Source: an uncultured Bryobacterales bacterium
Lineage (GTDB): Bacteria > Acidobacteriota > Terriglobia > Bryobacterales > Bryobacteraceae
Direction: 5' to 3'
Assembly (NCBI GenBank): GCA_937959285.1
Contig: CALGAR010000004.1
Coordinates: 1 to 28,478, forward strand
DNA length: 28,478 bases
Part shown: one piece after another, positions 7,988 to 16,415 of the stretch
Position numbering within the stretch: position 1 is the stretch's first letter
Layout: the number at the start of each line of letters is the position of its first letter
Position numbers and translations under genes: made by a program
The notes under the pieces: model-generated
Databases searched by the model: none
Seen by the model: only the letters and a program-made list of their open reading frames with translations
What the model was told of the DNA's origin: nothing

Positions 7988-8202
7988 CGCCGACTACTAA
8001 CAACTCCTGTCACTAGTGAGGGTGCAGAGTTAGGCCTTGTTTCCGAAAACATCGGAGGAGGACCCTCTTAACTGGGACGCATGGGAGTGCAGCAACCCCT
8101 TCAAAGCGTACCACAGTCGCTCTGAGAGCAGCAAAGAATCCGACGGGATTAACGATTTGTTATCAATAAGCTGGGCAGCTATGACATCATAGAGTTGTTG
8201 CC
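7988..8202. promoter_or_regulatory. Divergent intergenic region between mreB and the beta-propeller gene
   Basis: 215 bases that must hold the mreB operon promoter (minus strand) and any promoter for the plus-strand gene at 8203. No good -35/-10 pair was found. A short palindrome, CTATGACATCATAG, lies at 8179-8192, ten bases before the GTG start at 8203, and could be an operator or chance. Confidence 0.3.
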
Positions 8203-9324
8203 GTGAGCATTTCCCGTCGGAGCCTTCTCGCCGCAGCCGCGGTCCCCGTCCTCAGCTGCCGGAAACAGCGCAGCTTCTCCGCTTACGCTTTCGTGGCGAA
8301 CAAGCGCGGGCGCGCGGTTGCCGTCGTCGATCTCGGAGCGCTGGCCGTAGTCAAACATATCCCCCTGCCTGCGGAGCCGTCGCAGATTCTCACTCACCCG
8401 TCTCTTCGTTCGGTATTCACCCTGACGCCCTCTACCGGCTCGATTCATGAGATTGATGCGGACACGCTCACGGTGCGCCGGACGGTCGCTGTGCACGATG
8501 AAATTCTGGCGGCGCACCTTGCGCTCGAGCCATCCAGTGGAGAATCTGCGATCTGGGGCTTGACGGCGAGGAATCCGCGCCTGATCCGGGTGTCGCTCGA
8601 TTCCTTTCGGCGCGAAGCGGAAATCCGGCTGCCCGAGACTCCCGTGGCCTTCGACGTCTCTCCCTGGGAACCCGTCGCGGCGGTGAGTTTCGGCGCAAGC
8701 GGCCGGGCGGGAATCGTCGACTTGGCGGAACGGAAAGTGAGGAGTATCTCCCACATCGGGGAGGACGCCGGCCGGATCCGGTTCCGTTCCGACGGCCGGC
8801 ATATCCTTGCTGCGAACCCGGCGGAGCGGCGGCTGTGCATACTGGATACGAAGACAGGCCAGACAGTCACACAGCTCCTGCTGGCGCTTCGGCCGGAAAA
8901 CTTCTGCTTCAGCCGGGACGGCGGACAGCTCTTCCTCACCGGGGAAGGCATGGACGCCGTCGTCATCGTCTACCCATACCGGACAGAGGTCGCGCAAACG
9001 CGCCTGGCCGGCCGCGCTCCAGGCGCTATGGCCACTTCGGCGGCTCCAGCGTATCTGTTTGTCGCGAATCCGCGGTCCGGAGATGTGACGATTATCGACA
9101 TCGAAACCCAGCGGGTGGTGGCGGTTACGGCGGTGGGCGCGCAGCCTTCTTTTATTGCAATCACTCCGAACAGCGAATACGCCCTGGTGCTGAATCACGA
9201 ATCGGGGGATATGGCGGTGATTCGTGTCGGCGCGATCACGCCAAACAGGAGGCGGTTCGCTCCCTTGTTGACCATGATCCCGGTCGGATCGGGACCGGTT
9301 GAAGCTGTCGTGCGGGCAATCTGA
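8203..9324 (+). CDS. Exported YVTN-type beta-propeller lipoprotein
   Basis: 373 residues from a GTG. The N-terminus has a twin-arginine pair (SRRSLLAAAA) and a lipobox VLSC with Cys19, so a Tat-exported lipoprotein is likely. The rest consists of repeated ~40-residue blades typical of the YVTN/cytochrome cd1-like propeller family, for example AYAFVANKRGRAVAVVDL, YLFVANPRSGDVTIIDIE and YALVLNHESGDMAVIRV. Such proteins are usually binding or surface scaffolds; no catalytic residues can be named. It is convergent with the oxidoreductase gene and separated from it by a strong hairpin. Confidence 0.85.
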   Translation: MSISRRSLLAAAAVPVLSCRKQRSFSAYAFVANKRGRAVAVVDLGALAVVKHIPLPAEPSQILTHPSLRSVFTLTPSTGSIHEIDADTLTVRRTVAVHDEILAAHLALEPSSGESAIWGLTARNPRLIRVSLDSFRREAEIRLPETPVAFDVSPWEPVAAVSFGASGRAGIVDLAERKVRSISHIGEDAGRIRFRSDGRHILAANPAERRLCILDTKTGQTVTQLLLALRPENFCFSRDGGQLFLTGEGMDAVVIVYPYRTEVAQTRLAGRAPGAMATSAAPAYLFVANPRSGDVTIIDIETQRVVAVTAVGAQPSFIAITPNSEYALVLNHESGDMAVIRVGAITPNRRRFAPLLTMIPVGSGPVEAVVRAI

Positions 9325-9327
9325 AGG

Positions 9328-9352
9328 GCGCCGGGCGCGGGCTGCCCGGCGC
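9328..9352. terminator. Strong GC hairpin between convergent genes
   Basis: A perfect 9-bp stem (GCGCCGGGC at 9328-9336 with GCCCGGCGC at 9344-9352) with a 7-base loop starts three bases after the stop at 9324. No T-run follows on either strand, so this is a terminator-like or transcript-stabilising hairpin rather than a classic intrinsic terminator. Confidence 0.5.
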
Positions 9353-9372
9353 GATCCGATTCCAGAATGCTG

Positions 9373-10593
9373 TCAGGCGCGTACGATGCGCTCTTTCTTC
9401 TGGTCCCAGAGCATGTAGGCGCGCTTTCTATAGCTGAGCACGCCCATCTCGGCGGCGACGACTCCGTAGTAGCCCAGGGTGGCGTCGCACTTCAGCGGTT
9501 CGTTCCGCCGAATCGCGTTTTGAAGGTTGCGGTGGTGCAGCTCTACCGATTCCGCGCCCGTCTTCTTGAATTCCACTTCCTTCACGCTGTCCGCAAAGAG
9601 CTGTTGTGGCCGGATGACGAAACCGGTGCGCGTGAACTGCAGCGTGGCTTTGTGACCGCGAAGCAGATGGTCGACGGGCGTGTCGTTCGCCATCGAGGAA
9701 ATCAGTTGAACGGTGGGTCCGCCTGGGTAATCGAGCAGGACATTGAAGGTGTCGGGCACTTCGGCGGCGCTCTCCGTAAACTGGAACTTGCCACCCGTTG
9801 CCACGCCCTTTTCGGGGAAAGTCAGGTTCAGGGCCTTGATGATTCGCGTGACGCGATGCACGAACAAATCGCTGGCGATCCCGCCTGAGTAGTCCCAGAA
9901 CCAGCGCCAGCGGAAGTACCTGTTGGGGTCAAACGGGCGCTTTGGCGCCGAACCAAGCCAGGCTTTCCAATCGAGATTCTCGCCGGGGCGGGCATCCGGG
10001 TCGATCGGATAGGCCCAGTAGTCGTCCTTGTGGTTCCGCGAGTAGTCGATCTGTGCCAGGACCACCTTCCCGAGCGTGCCGTCTTTCACGTACTCGTAGG
10101 CTTTCTCGTAGGAGTCGTCGGACATTCCCTGGACGCCGACCTGAAGCTTCAGCTGCCCGTCGCGCACCTTTGCGGCAAGCTTTTTCGCCTGCTCGGAGTG
10201 CTGTGTCATCGGCTTCTCGACGTAGACGTGCTTGCCGGCGTCAAGCGCATCGACTGCCATCTGGTAGTGCCAGTGCTCGGGAGTTGCAATCAAGACGTAA
10301 TCGATGTCCTTGTTTTCAAGAAGCGTGCGGTAATCCTTGTAAATCTTCCCGCCAGTCAGCTCCGCAGCCTGCTGAGCCCTCTTATCGTAAACGTCGCAGA
10401 CGGCGATGATCTCGATATTATCTGTTTCGCGGTTCTTGACCAGCATTCGCATATGCACGCCAGCCATACCACCGCATCCGATAACGCCAATCCGAATCCG
10501 ATCATTGGATCCAAGGACTTGGGAGTAGGAACGCGCAGTTGCCGCAACGACCCCGGCAGCGCCGAGGAATTGCCTTCGGGAGAATGAGTCCAT
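9373..10593 (-). CDS. Gfo/Idh/MocA-family NAD(P)-dependent oxidoreductase, Tat-exported
   Basis: 406 residues. A Tat signal (SRRQFLGAAG, residues 5-14) directs export. A Rossmann fold follows: GVIGCGGMAG (36-45), an acidic residue in CDVYD (66-70), and the family motif EKPM (126-129) whose Lys is normally catalytic. The C-terminal dimerisation/substrate domain contains DYSRNHKDDYW and WRWFWDYSGG. Family members oxidise or epimerise sugars, polyols and related compounds with NAD(P); exported copies are abundant in Acidobacteria and Planctomycetes. The substrate cannot be told from sequence. It stands alone, with no sugar operon visible next to it. Confidence 0.93.
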   Translation of the reverse strand: MDSFSRRQFLGAAGVVAATARSYSQVLGSNDRIRIGVIGCGGMAGVHMRMLVKNRETDNIEIIAVCDVYDKRAQQAAELTGGKIYKDYRTLLENKDIDYVLIATPEHWHYQMAVDALDAGKHVYVEKPMTQHSEQAKKLAAKVRDGQLKLQVGVQGMSDDSYEKAYEYVKDGTLGKVVLAQIDYSRNHKDDYWAYPIDPDARPGENLDWKAWLGSAPKRPFDPNRYFRWRWFWDYSGGIASDLFVHRVTRIIKALNLTFPEKGVATGGKFQFTESAAEVPDTFNVLLDYPGGPTVQLISSMANDTPVDHLLRGHKATLQFTRTGFVIRPQQLFADSVKEVEFKKTGAESVELHHRNLQNAIRRNEPLKCDATLGYYGVVAAEMGVLSYRKRAYMLWDQKKERIVRA

Positions 10594-10646
10594 GCGTAGA
10601 TTGTAAAGCAGCCCGAATTGCCTGACGGCGTGCCGGACTGGAGTTG

Positions 10647-11054
10647 TTACCGTGCGGTTCCTTCGAGCCAGCGGCGCGCGAACGCTTCAGCGTCGCTATT
10701 GAGATCGAGCATCTCGTTCCGCTGCTCGACGCCGTTGACGAAGTATACGGCCTGGACTCCATCGGCGGTGGGGCGTAATTCGAGCCGCTTCTCCTTGGCG
10801 TCCAGGCGGAGGGTCGAATCAAGCCACGTGAATTGCACCAAGGTGCGCATGCCGTGTCCAATCTTCCGGCATGAGGTAAGCAACTGCTCGGTGAAAGGGC
10901 CCTTCTTCAGAGCGTCGATGTACGGGATTCGTTTCAGCGCTTCCAGGCGCGCGGCTTCGCGCGCATCCTGCTCGCGCCGCTGCTTCTCCGGATCTCTCTC
11001 ATCGCGCGATTCTAACGCCTTCAAGTTGTTTTCGAGTTCATCCAGAAAGCCCAT
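10647..11054 (-). CDS. Small protein of unknown function
   Basis: 135 residues with no recognised domain. Residues 1-45 are strongly charged and helical (ELENNLKALESRDERD, then REQDAREAARLEALKR), suggesting a coiled coil or a partner-binding helix. The rest looks like a small alpha/beta domain (RTLVQFTWLDSTLRLDAKEK and GVQAVYFVNGVEQ). No signal peptide or membrane helix is seen, so it is probably cytoplasmic. A GGAGG sequence sits almost against the ATG, an unusually short spacing, and no better in-frame start was found. It follows the head of the oxidoreductase gene by 53 bases on the same strand and could share its transcript. Confidence 0.7.
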   Translation of the reverse strand: MGFLDELENNLKALESRDERDPEKQRREQDAREAARLEALKRIPYIDALKKGPFTEQLLTSCRKIGHGMRTLVQFTWLDSTLRLDAKEKRLELRPTADGVQAVYFVNGVEQRNEMLDLNSDAEAFARRWLEGTAR

Positions 11055-11170
11055 TCCTCCAGGATAGACGCTCGAGTGGTGGTCAGGCGAATGTGGCGGA
11101 GCGCCATCCGCCCGTGGATCATATTGGAAAGTCCCGTTTGAGTGCTCCGGTCACTCGGAAAGGAAAGACA

Positions 11171-12631
11171 GTGAAGAAAATCGCTGTTATCGCTCTCCTT
11201 GCCACACTCCTCGCCCCGGTTTGCGCGGCTGACTCCTTCGACCCGATCCGGGCCTCCATTCGAAAGCAACTGGTGGATCAGGCCGTGCCCTCCCTGGCAG
11301 TTGCTGTCGTCAAGGATGGAAAGATTGTGTGGGAAGAGGGTTTCGGCTGGGCAAACCGCGAGAAGCGGGTCGCCGCGACACCTCACACCATGTATTCACT
11401 CGCCTCGATTTCGAAACCCATTACAGCGACCGGCCTGATGCTGCTCGTCAAGAACGGCAAGCTGGATCTCGACCGGCCTGTCAACGACTACTTAGGCCGC
11501 GCGAAGCTGCGGGCCCGAGTGGGTGACGCCGCCGATGCTACGGTCCGCCGTGTGGCCAACCACTCCTCCGGACTGCCTCTCCACTACCAGTTTTTCTATT
11601 CGGATGAGCCGTACCGCAGACCGCCCATGGAGGAAACCATCTCTCGGTACGGGAATCTTGTGACCATTCCCGGAGAGAAGTATCAGTACTCAAACCTGGG
11701 CTACGGCATCCTCGACTACATCATCTCCCGGCTCTCAGGCCGCTCGTTTGAGGAATATTTGCGCGTCGAAGTGTTCCAGCCTCTGGGGATGACACGAACA
11801 TCGGTGGGTATCGATCCCGGGCTGGAGCCTTACGCCGCTGAGCGTTATGGAGTCGATGGCTTGCCGATCCCTTTCTATGACTTCGACCATCCCGGCGGGT
11901 CTGCAATCTATTCGAGCGCTCATGATCTCGCTCTCTTTGCCTTGTTCCATCTCAAGGCGCACCTGCCGGAGCAGAAGGCGATTCTCAGCGATGAAATGAT
12001 CGATGCCATGCATGAGTTTACTGTGAAAACGGGTAAGAATTCGGGGTATGGCATCGGTTTTGCGATCGAGGATTTGCCGGGCGGAGGCCGCATCGTATCC
12101 CATACGGGCGGTATGGGCGGTGTCGCAACGACAATGCGCCTTGTTACTTCAGAACGCCTGGGAATCGTTGTTCTTTGCAATGCCTCTACGTCGCTGCCGC
12201 ACCGGATCGCGGACGAGATCCTGCAGCTCATGCTGCCGCGCTTGAAGCTTCCGGCTCGTGGGAGCAGTCCGAAGTTGGAGTCTTTTTCACCTCCTCCGGA
12301 ACTCGTCGGGACCTGGAAGGGCGCGCTGCACACCTACAAGGAAGAGCTGCCCTTTACGTTACGAATCCTTGAGTCTGGAGACATTCACGCACAATTGGCG
12401 GATCAGCTAAAGACATTGCTGAACTCGGTGCAGTTTGAGGACGGCTATCTGACAGGACGCATGAACGGCGACATTGGTACCGAGGACGCCAACCGCCGTC
12501 CCTACGTGCTGTCTCTCTCGCTCAAACTGCGAGGCGACATCCTCAACGGCGCTGCCTCGGCGATCAGCCTTCCGGGGAAGCGAGTGGGAAACGCCTTAAC
12601 GCAATGGGTGGAACTGAAGAAGGAGCCGTGA
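11171..12631 (+). CDS. Secreted serine hydrolase of the beta-lactamase/D,D-peptidase fold
   Basis: 486 residues from the GTG at 11171, preceded by AAGGAAAG at good spacing; starting here gives a clean signal peptide (KKIAVIALLATLLAPVCA). An ATG further upstream at 11093 has no signal sequence directly after it. Class C beta-lactamase/esterase motifs are intact: SISK (Ser79, Lys82), YSN (Tyr173-Asn175) and HTG (His311-Gly313) in place of KTG. After the catalytic domain (to about 385) a C-terminal domain follows, as in other long members of this family. Possible activities include D,D-peptidase, D-amino-acid amidase or esterase; sequence does not decide. It lies in a group of D-amino-acid-related genes and converges with the deacylase-like gene. 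Confidence 0.9.
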   Translation: MKKIAVIALLATLLAPVCAADSFDPIRASIRKQLVDQAVPSLAVAVVKDGKIVWEEGFGWANREKRVAATPHTMYSLASISKPITATGLMLLVKNGKLDLDRPVNDYLGRAKLRARVGDAADATVRRVANHSSGLPLHYQFFYSDEPYRRPPMEETISRYGNLVTIPGEKYQYSNLGYGILDYIISRLSGRSFEEYLRVEVFQPLGMTRTSVGIDPGLEPYAAERYGVDGLPIPFYDFDHPGGSAIYSSAHDLALFALFHLKAHLPEQKAILSDEMIDAMHEFTVKTGKNSGYGIGFAIEDLPGGGRIVSHTGGMGGVATTMRLVTSERLGIVVLCNASTSLPHRIADEILQLMLPRLKLPARGSSPKLESFSPPPELVGTWKGALHTYKEELPFTLRILESGDIHAQLADQLKTLLNSVQFEDGYLTGRMNGDIGTEDANRRPYVLSLSLKLRGDILNGAASAISLPGKRVGNALTQWVELKKEP

Positions 12632-12641
12632 CGCTACGGCT
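12624..12641. terminator. Small hairpin enclosing two convergent stop codons
   Basis: AGCCGT (12624-12629) pairs with ACGGCT (12636-12641) around a six-base loop. The TGA of the serine hydrolase (12629-12631) and the TAG of the opposite gene (12634-12636) both fall in or at the loop. With only two bases between the genes, this is the only candidate termination structure; it is weak and has no T-run. Confidence 0.3.
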
Positions 12642-14250
12642 TGCTCAAGCGCAGGACCTTCCCGCCATTCTCAGGCGTGAACCGTCCGTTGTCGATCGCG
12701 ACGACGCCATTAACGATGACGTACGGTAGTCCGCGAGGGAACGAGAGCGGCTGCGTGAAGCGAGCAGTATCCTGCACTGCGTCGGGGTCGAACAGCACCA
12801 GATCCGCCGCCATACCTGGTGCAATCCGCCCCCGGTCATGGAGCCGTAGACGGTTTGCCGGGAGCGAGGACATCTTGCGAATGGCAGCTTCGAGCGTGAT
12901 CGCCTTATCCTCGCGCACGTACTTCGCCAGCACTCGCGGAAAGGAACCGAAGGCGCGCGGGTGAGCGCCGGTTGCCGTGCGTATATCCAGCGGCTCGGCA
13001 TCGGTACAAAGGCTTACCCATTCGGCGCGGAGAGCGGCGTGCTTCTGTTCTTCATTCATGGATTTCGGGTTCACGCTCGCGCCTGCCACGACGAGATCGA
13101 AGAAAGCGGTCCATTCGTCCACGCCGCGGAGCTTTGCAATTTCCGCGATCGATTTGCCCTCAAACCTCTTCTCCGCAGTCTGCGCCACCAGCACGTTGTC
13201 CCAATTGCGTCCGACGTGGCGATACCAGTTCTCCCAGTCTGACGTCTCTTCGACCTCCTTGCGCAGCGAGGCGCGAACGGCGGGATCGTTCAGAGTTTTC
13301 AGAAATTGAGCGCTGCCTTTGGCGTAGTGCCGCGGATGCAGAAAGCTGCCCAGCCCGATTCCGTTGCGGATGTACGGGTAGATGTCGGCAGTGACGTCCA
13401 ACCCCCTGGTTCGGGCGCTTTGTATCCGATCGATTGCTTTTTCAATTAGCGGCCAGTTCTCCTCGCCGGCAGCCTTCAAATGAAAGATGTGAACAGGAAC
13501 GCCGGCCTGCTCGCCGATGGTGATCGATTCGTCAATCGCCTCAATCAACCGGTTGCTCTCATTCCGCATGTGGGTGAGATAAATCCCGCCATACTGGCCG
13601 GCAACTTTCGCCAGTTCCACCAGCTCTCGTGTGGTCGCGTACGTTCCAGGCGGGTAGATGAGGGCGGTCGACAGGCCCACTGCTCCGTCGCGCATCGCCT
13701 GGGCAACGAGCGCCTTCATCTGCTCCATCTCGGCCGCGTTCGGTTGGCGGTCCTCGTCGCCGAGAACGTAGCGGCGGATCTGGGCAGCTCCAACGTTATG
13801 CACGACATTCAGCGGGACGCCGCGCTGCTCGAGCAGCGCGAAGTACTCGCCAAAGGTGCGCCATCGAATGCGTCCCAAGGCTTTGGGCCAGGTTCGCTCG
13901 TTCTGCGGCGCTACGGAGCTGCCTTCGCCCGCCAGCATCGTCGTGATGCCCTGCCGCAGCTTGCTTTCGGCGGTCCCACGGTTCTCGAGAAGGGGAATGC
14001 TCGTGGCGCCCATCATGTCGATAAAGCCCGGCGATACGATCAGCCCTGCCGCGTCGATCCTGCGTTGAGCGCTCCGGGAGGCGAGCGTTCCGATCTCTGC
14101 GATTCGCCCGGCACGGATCCCGATATCGGATCGATACCAGGGGTTGCCCGTCCCGTCGACGATGCTGCCGTTGGTGATGATGAGGTCAAAATCCTGCGCT
14201 ACAGCAAGGTGGAGGAACAGAGTGAACAGACCGGCAATCCGGAGAGGCAT
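12634..14250 (-). CDS. N-acyl-D-amino-acid deacylase-like amidohydrolase
   Basis: 538 residues with a short signal-like N-terminus (RIAGLFTLFLHLAVA). The amidohydrolase start FDLIITNGSIVDGTGNPWY and the long D-aminoacylase layout are clear, with later ligand-type segments YLTHMRNES, PVHIFHLK and TDAEPLDIRTATGAHPRAFG. The usual metal motif HxH after PGFID is replaced by MMG (residues 79-81), and the metal-binding Cys of D-aminoacylase (NCG) is replaced by Glu109 in GEG. From memory, related acidobacterial and Bacteroidetes proteins share such a GFIDM.G...GEG pattern, so this is probably a subfamily trait rather than decay. D-aminoacylases release D-amino acids from N-acyl forms; the actual substrate may be a D-amino-acid dipeptide or similar. 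It is divergent from the beta-lactamase/VanX fusion. Confidence 0.85.
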   Translation of the reverse strand: MPLRIAGLFTLFLHLAVAQDFDLIITNGSIVDGTGNPWYRSDIGIRAGRIAEIGTLASRSAQRRIDAAGLIVSPGFIDMMGATSIPLLENRGTAESKLRQGITTMLAGEGSSVAPQNERTWPKALGRIRWRTFGEYFALLEQRGVPLNVVHNVGAAQIRRYVLGDEDRQPNAAEMEQMKALVAQAMRDGAVGLSTALIYPPGTYATTRELVELAKVAGQYGGIYLTHMRNESNRLIEAIDESITIGEQAGVPVHIFHLKAAGEENWPLIEKAIDRIQSARTRGLDVTADIYPYIRNGIGLGSFLHPRHYAKGSAQFLKTLNDPAVRASLRKEVEETSDWENWYRHVGRNWDNVLVAQTAEKRFEGKSIAEIAKLRGVDEWTAFFDLVVAGASVNPKSMNEEQKHAALRAEWVSLCTDAEPLDIRTATGAHPRAFGSFPRVLAKYVREDKAITLEAAIRKMSSLPANRLRLHDRGRIAPGMAADLVLFDPDAVQDTARFTQPLSFPRGLPYVIVNGVVAIDNGRFTPENGGKVLRLSKP

Positions 14251-14358
14251 CGCTTTCCTTCCAGTTCTGGTGGATCGGCGGGAAACAGCACGCGCCGGAG
14301 TTCAAATTGTACGCCGAATTTTTCAGGCATCATATGGGTTGATGGGGGTGGCAAAGCA

Positions 14359-16344
14359 ATGAGGCTTGGCCGAATCGTTCTTCTGGCAGCCGGACTCGCT
14401 GCGGCTGCATCGGGCCAGAACACCAGGGCGCTCGAGGATTATATTCAACGCGAAATGCGGGAACACCAACTGCCCGCTGTCTCGATCTCCCTGGTGGAAG
14501 GCGAGCAGATTATCTGGTCCAAGGGCTTTGGTTTTGCCGACCCCGAGAAAAAGATCCCCGCGACAGCGGACACGGTCCATCGCATCGGCTCCGTATCGAA
14601 GCTCTTCACCGACCTCGCCGTCATGCAGATGGTGGAGCGGGGCGAGCTCGAACTCGACGCGCCGGTGCAGCGCTATATTCCCGAATTCCGGCCAAAGAAT
14701 CCGTTCGGAAGGCCCATCACGCTGCGGCATCTGATGTCGCACCGGGCGGGACTCGTGAGGGAACCTCCGGTTGGTCATTATTTCGATGCCAAAACGCCCT
14801 CCTTGGCCGAGACCGTTCTCAGTCTGAATGAAACGGAACTGATCTATGAACCGGGCACTCAGACGAAATATTCGAATGCCGGCATCGCGGTCGTCGGCTA
14901 CGTCGTAGAGCGCGTTGCGAAGGAGCCTTTCGCCAGGTATCTGAAGAGGGCGGTCATTACTCCGATCGGACTTCGGGATAGCGCCTTTGAACCGGAGCCT
15001 GCTCTCGTGTCGCGGCTGGCGAAGGCGGAGATGTGGGCCCGCCACCGTCCGCCGTTTCCTGCTCCGACGTTCGAACTCGGCATGGCGCCCGCCGGAAGCA
15101 TGTACTCCACCGTCAATGACCTTGGCCGCTTCCTGATTGCCCTCTTCCAACCGAAGAGTCTGGTGCAGCCCGCGACGCTCGAGCAGATGTGGACACCACA
15201 GTTTGCTCCAGCCGGCCAGAAGACCGGCTTCGGAATCGGGTTTGCCATCGGATCATTTGAGGGCCGGCGGCGCATCGGGCACGGCGGGGCAATTTACGGT
15301 TTTGCTACCGAGCTAGCCGGCCTGCCGGACGAAAAGCTTGGGGTTGCCGTCGTGGCCACGAAGGACGCGACGAATGATTCGACGAGGCGGATTGCAAACG
15401 AAGCGTTGCGGATTTTGCTGGCCGCCCAAAAGCCGCAGCCGGCGCCCGAACGGTGGTCGAATCTGATCGGAGAGTACGGATGGGACTTTAACATCCTATA
15501 TGTCTACGAAAAGGCCGGTAAGCTGACGACGCTCATTGAATGGTTCTTTGAATACCCGCTCGAAGAGTTGGGACCGAACCGGTTCCGATATCCGAAGGGA
15601 GGTCTGTACGACAGCGAACCGGTGACCTTCACGCCGGAAGGCGTGCGCGTTGGGGGAGTGCTGTTTCCGAAACGGCCTGCGCCGGCGCAGCCCGGCGCAA
15701 CGTTTCGAATCACGCCGAAAAGGCCTGTCGACGAGTTGCGCCTGGAGGTGGCCGGCTTGCAGCCGCCTGTTGAGAAGGGCCAATTCCGCCAGCCGGAGCT
15801 CGTCGAGCTAACGCGGCTCGACCCTGGCATCAAGCTGGATATCCGGTATGCCTCGGCCAACAATTTCCTGGGTGCGGCCCTCTACACGCAGGCGAGAGCC
15901 TTCCTGCAGCGGCCGGCTGCCGAAGCCCTTGTGCGCGCTCATCAGTGGTTGAAATCGAAGGGTTATGGATTGATGGTCTTCGATGGTTATCGTCCGTGGT
16001 CGGTGACAAAGATGTTCTGGGAGGCGACTCCCGAACCGCTGCGCATCTTCGTTGCGAATCCGGATCAAGGTTCACGCCACAACCGCGGTTGCGCCGTCGA
16101 TCTTACCCTTTACGACTTGAAGACTGGCCGTCCGGTGGAGATGCCGGGCGGGTATGACGAAATGTCTGAACGCTCGTACCCGGAGTATCCCGGCGGTACA
16201 TCCCTTCAGCGCTGGCATCGGGACTTACTCCGCCAAGCCATGGAAGATCAAGGGTTTACGGTCTACGAGTATGAATGGTGGCATTTCGATTACCGGGATT
16301 GGCGGCAATATCCGATCCTTAACGTTCCATTTGAGAAGCTGTAG
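14359..16344 (+). CDS. Fusion of beta-lactamase-fold serine hydrolase and VanX-type D-Ala-D-Ala dipeptidase
   Basis: 661 residues from the ATG at 14359, preceded by GGGGGTGG and followed by a signal peptide (RLGRIVLLAAGLAAAASG). The frame is open further upstream, but there it only mirrors the opposite gene. Residues ~22-370 are a class C beta-lactamase/D,D-peptidase fold: SVSK (Ser78, Lys81), YSN (171-173), HGG (308-310). A linking beta region follows, then from about 480 a VanX-type zinc D,D-dipeptidase: DGYRPW, SRHNRGCAVD (ligands His574 and Asp581) and EWWH (catalytic Glu639, ligand His642). Spacings of 7 and 3 residues match VanX. An exported enzyme with both activities could trim D-Ala-ended peptides and then split D-Ala-D-Ala or similar dipeptides. 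Vancomycin resistance is unlikely without vanH/vanA neighbours. Confidence 0.92.
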   Translation: MRLGRIVLLAAGLAAAASGQNTRALEDYIQREMREHQLPAVSISLVEGEQIIWSKGFGFADPEKKIPATADTVHRIGSVSKLFTDLAVMQMVERGELELDAPVQRYIPEFRPKNPFGRPITLRHLMSHRAGLVREPPVGHYFDAKTPSLAETVLSLNETELIYEPGTQTKYSNAGIAVVGYVVERVAKEPFARYLKRAVITPIGLRDSAFEPEPALVSRLAKAEMWARHRPPFPAPTFELGMAPAGSMYSTVNDLGRFLIALFQPKSLVQPATLEQMWTPQFAPAGQKTGFGIGFAIGSFEGRRRIGHGGAIYGFATELAGLPDEKLGVAVVATKDATNDSTRRIANEALRILLAAQKPQPAPERWSNLIGEYGWDFNILYVYEKAGKLTTLIEWFFEYPLEELGPNRFRYPKGGLYDSEPVTFTPEGVRVGGVLFPKRPAPAQPGATFRITPKRPVDELRLEVAGLQPPVEKGQFRQPELVELTRLDPGIKLDIRYASANNFLGAALYTQARAFLQRPAAEALVRAHQWLKSKGYGLMVFDGYRPWSVTKMFWEATPEPLRIFVANPDQGSRHNRGCAVDLTLYDLKTGRPVEMPGGYDEMSERSYPEYPGGTSLQRWHRDLLRQAMEDQGFTVYEYEWWHFDYRDWRQYPILNVPFEKL

Positions 16345-16415
16345 CGGACGTTAACGATCCTACACCGCCGGCTCGCTGCGTAACGGAAGGTGCGGGAGCA
16401 ATCGTCTTCCCACGC

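Noticed and set aside
8179..9198. Minus-strand frame of ~339 residues opposite the beta-propeller
   Set aside because: Arg/His-rich with no motif, while the opposite strand has a clear signal peptide and propeller repeats.
13480..14358. N-terminal extension of the beta-lactamase/VanX fusion by ~293 residues
   Set aside because: The extension overlaps the deacylase gene antisense and has no domain; the ATG at 14359 is followed by a proper signal peptide.
14359..16344. Vancomycin-resistance gene
   Set aside because: The VanX-type motifs are real, but there is no vanH, vanA or vanRS homologue beside it and the protein is a secreted fusion; a catabolic or remodelling role fits better.
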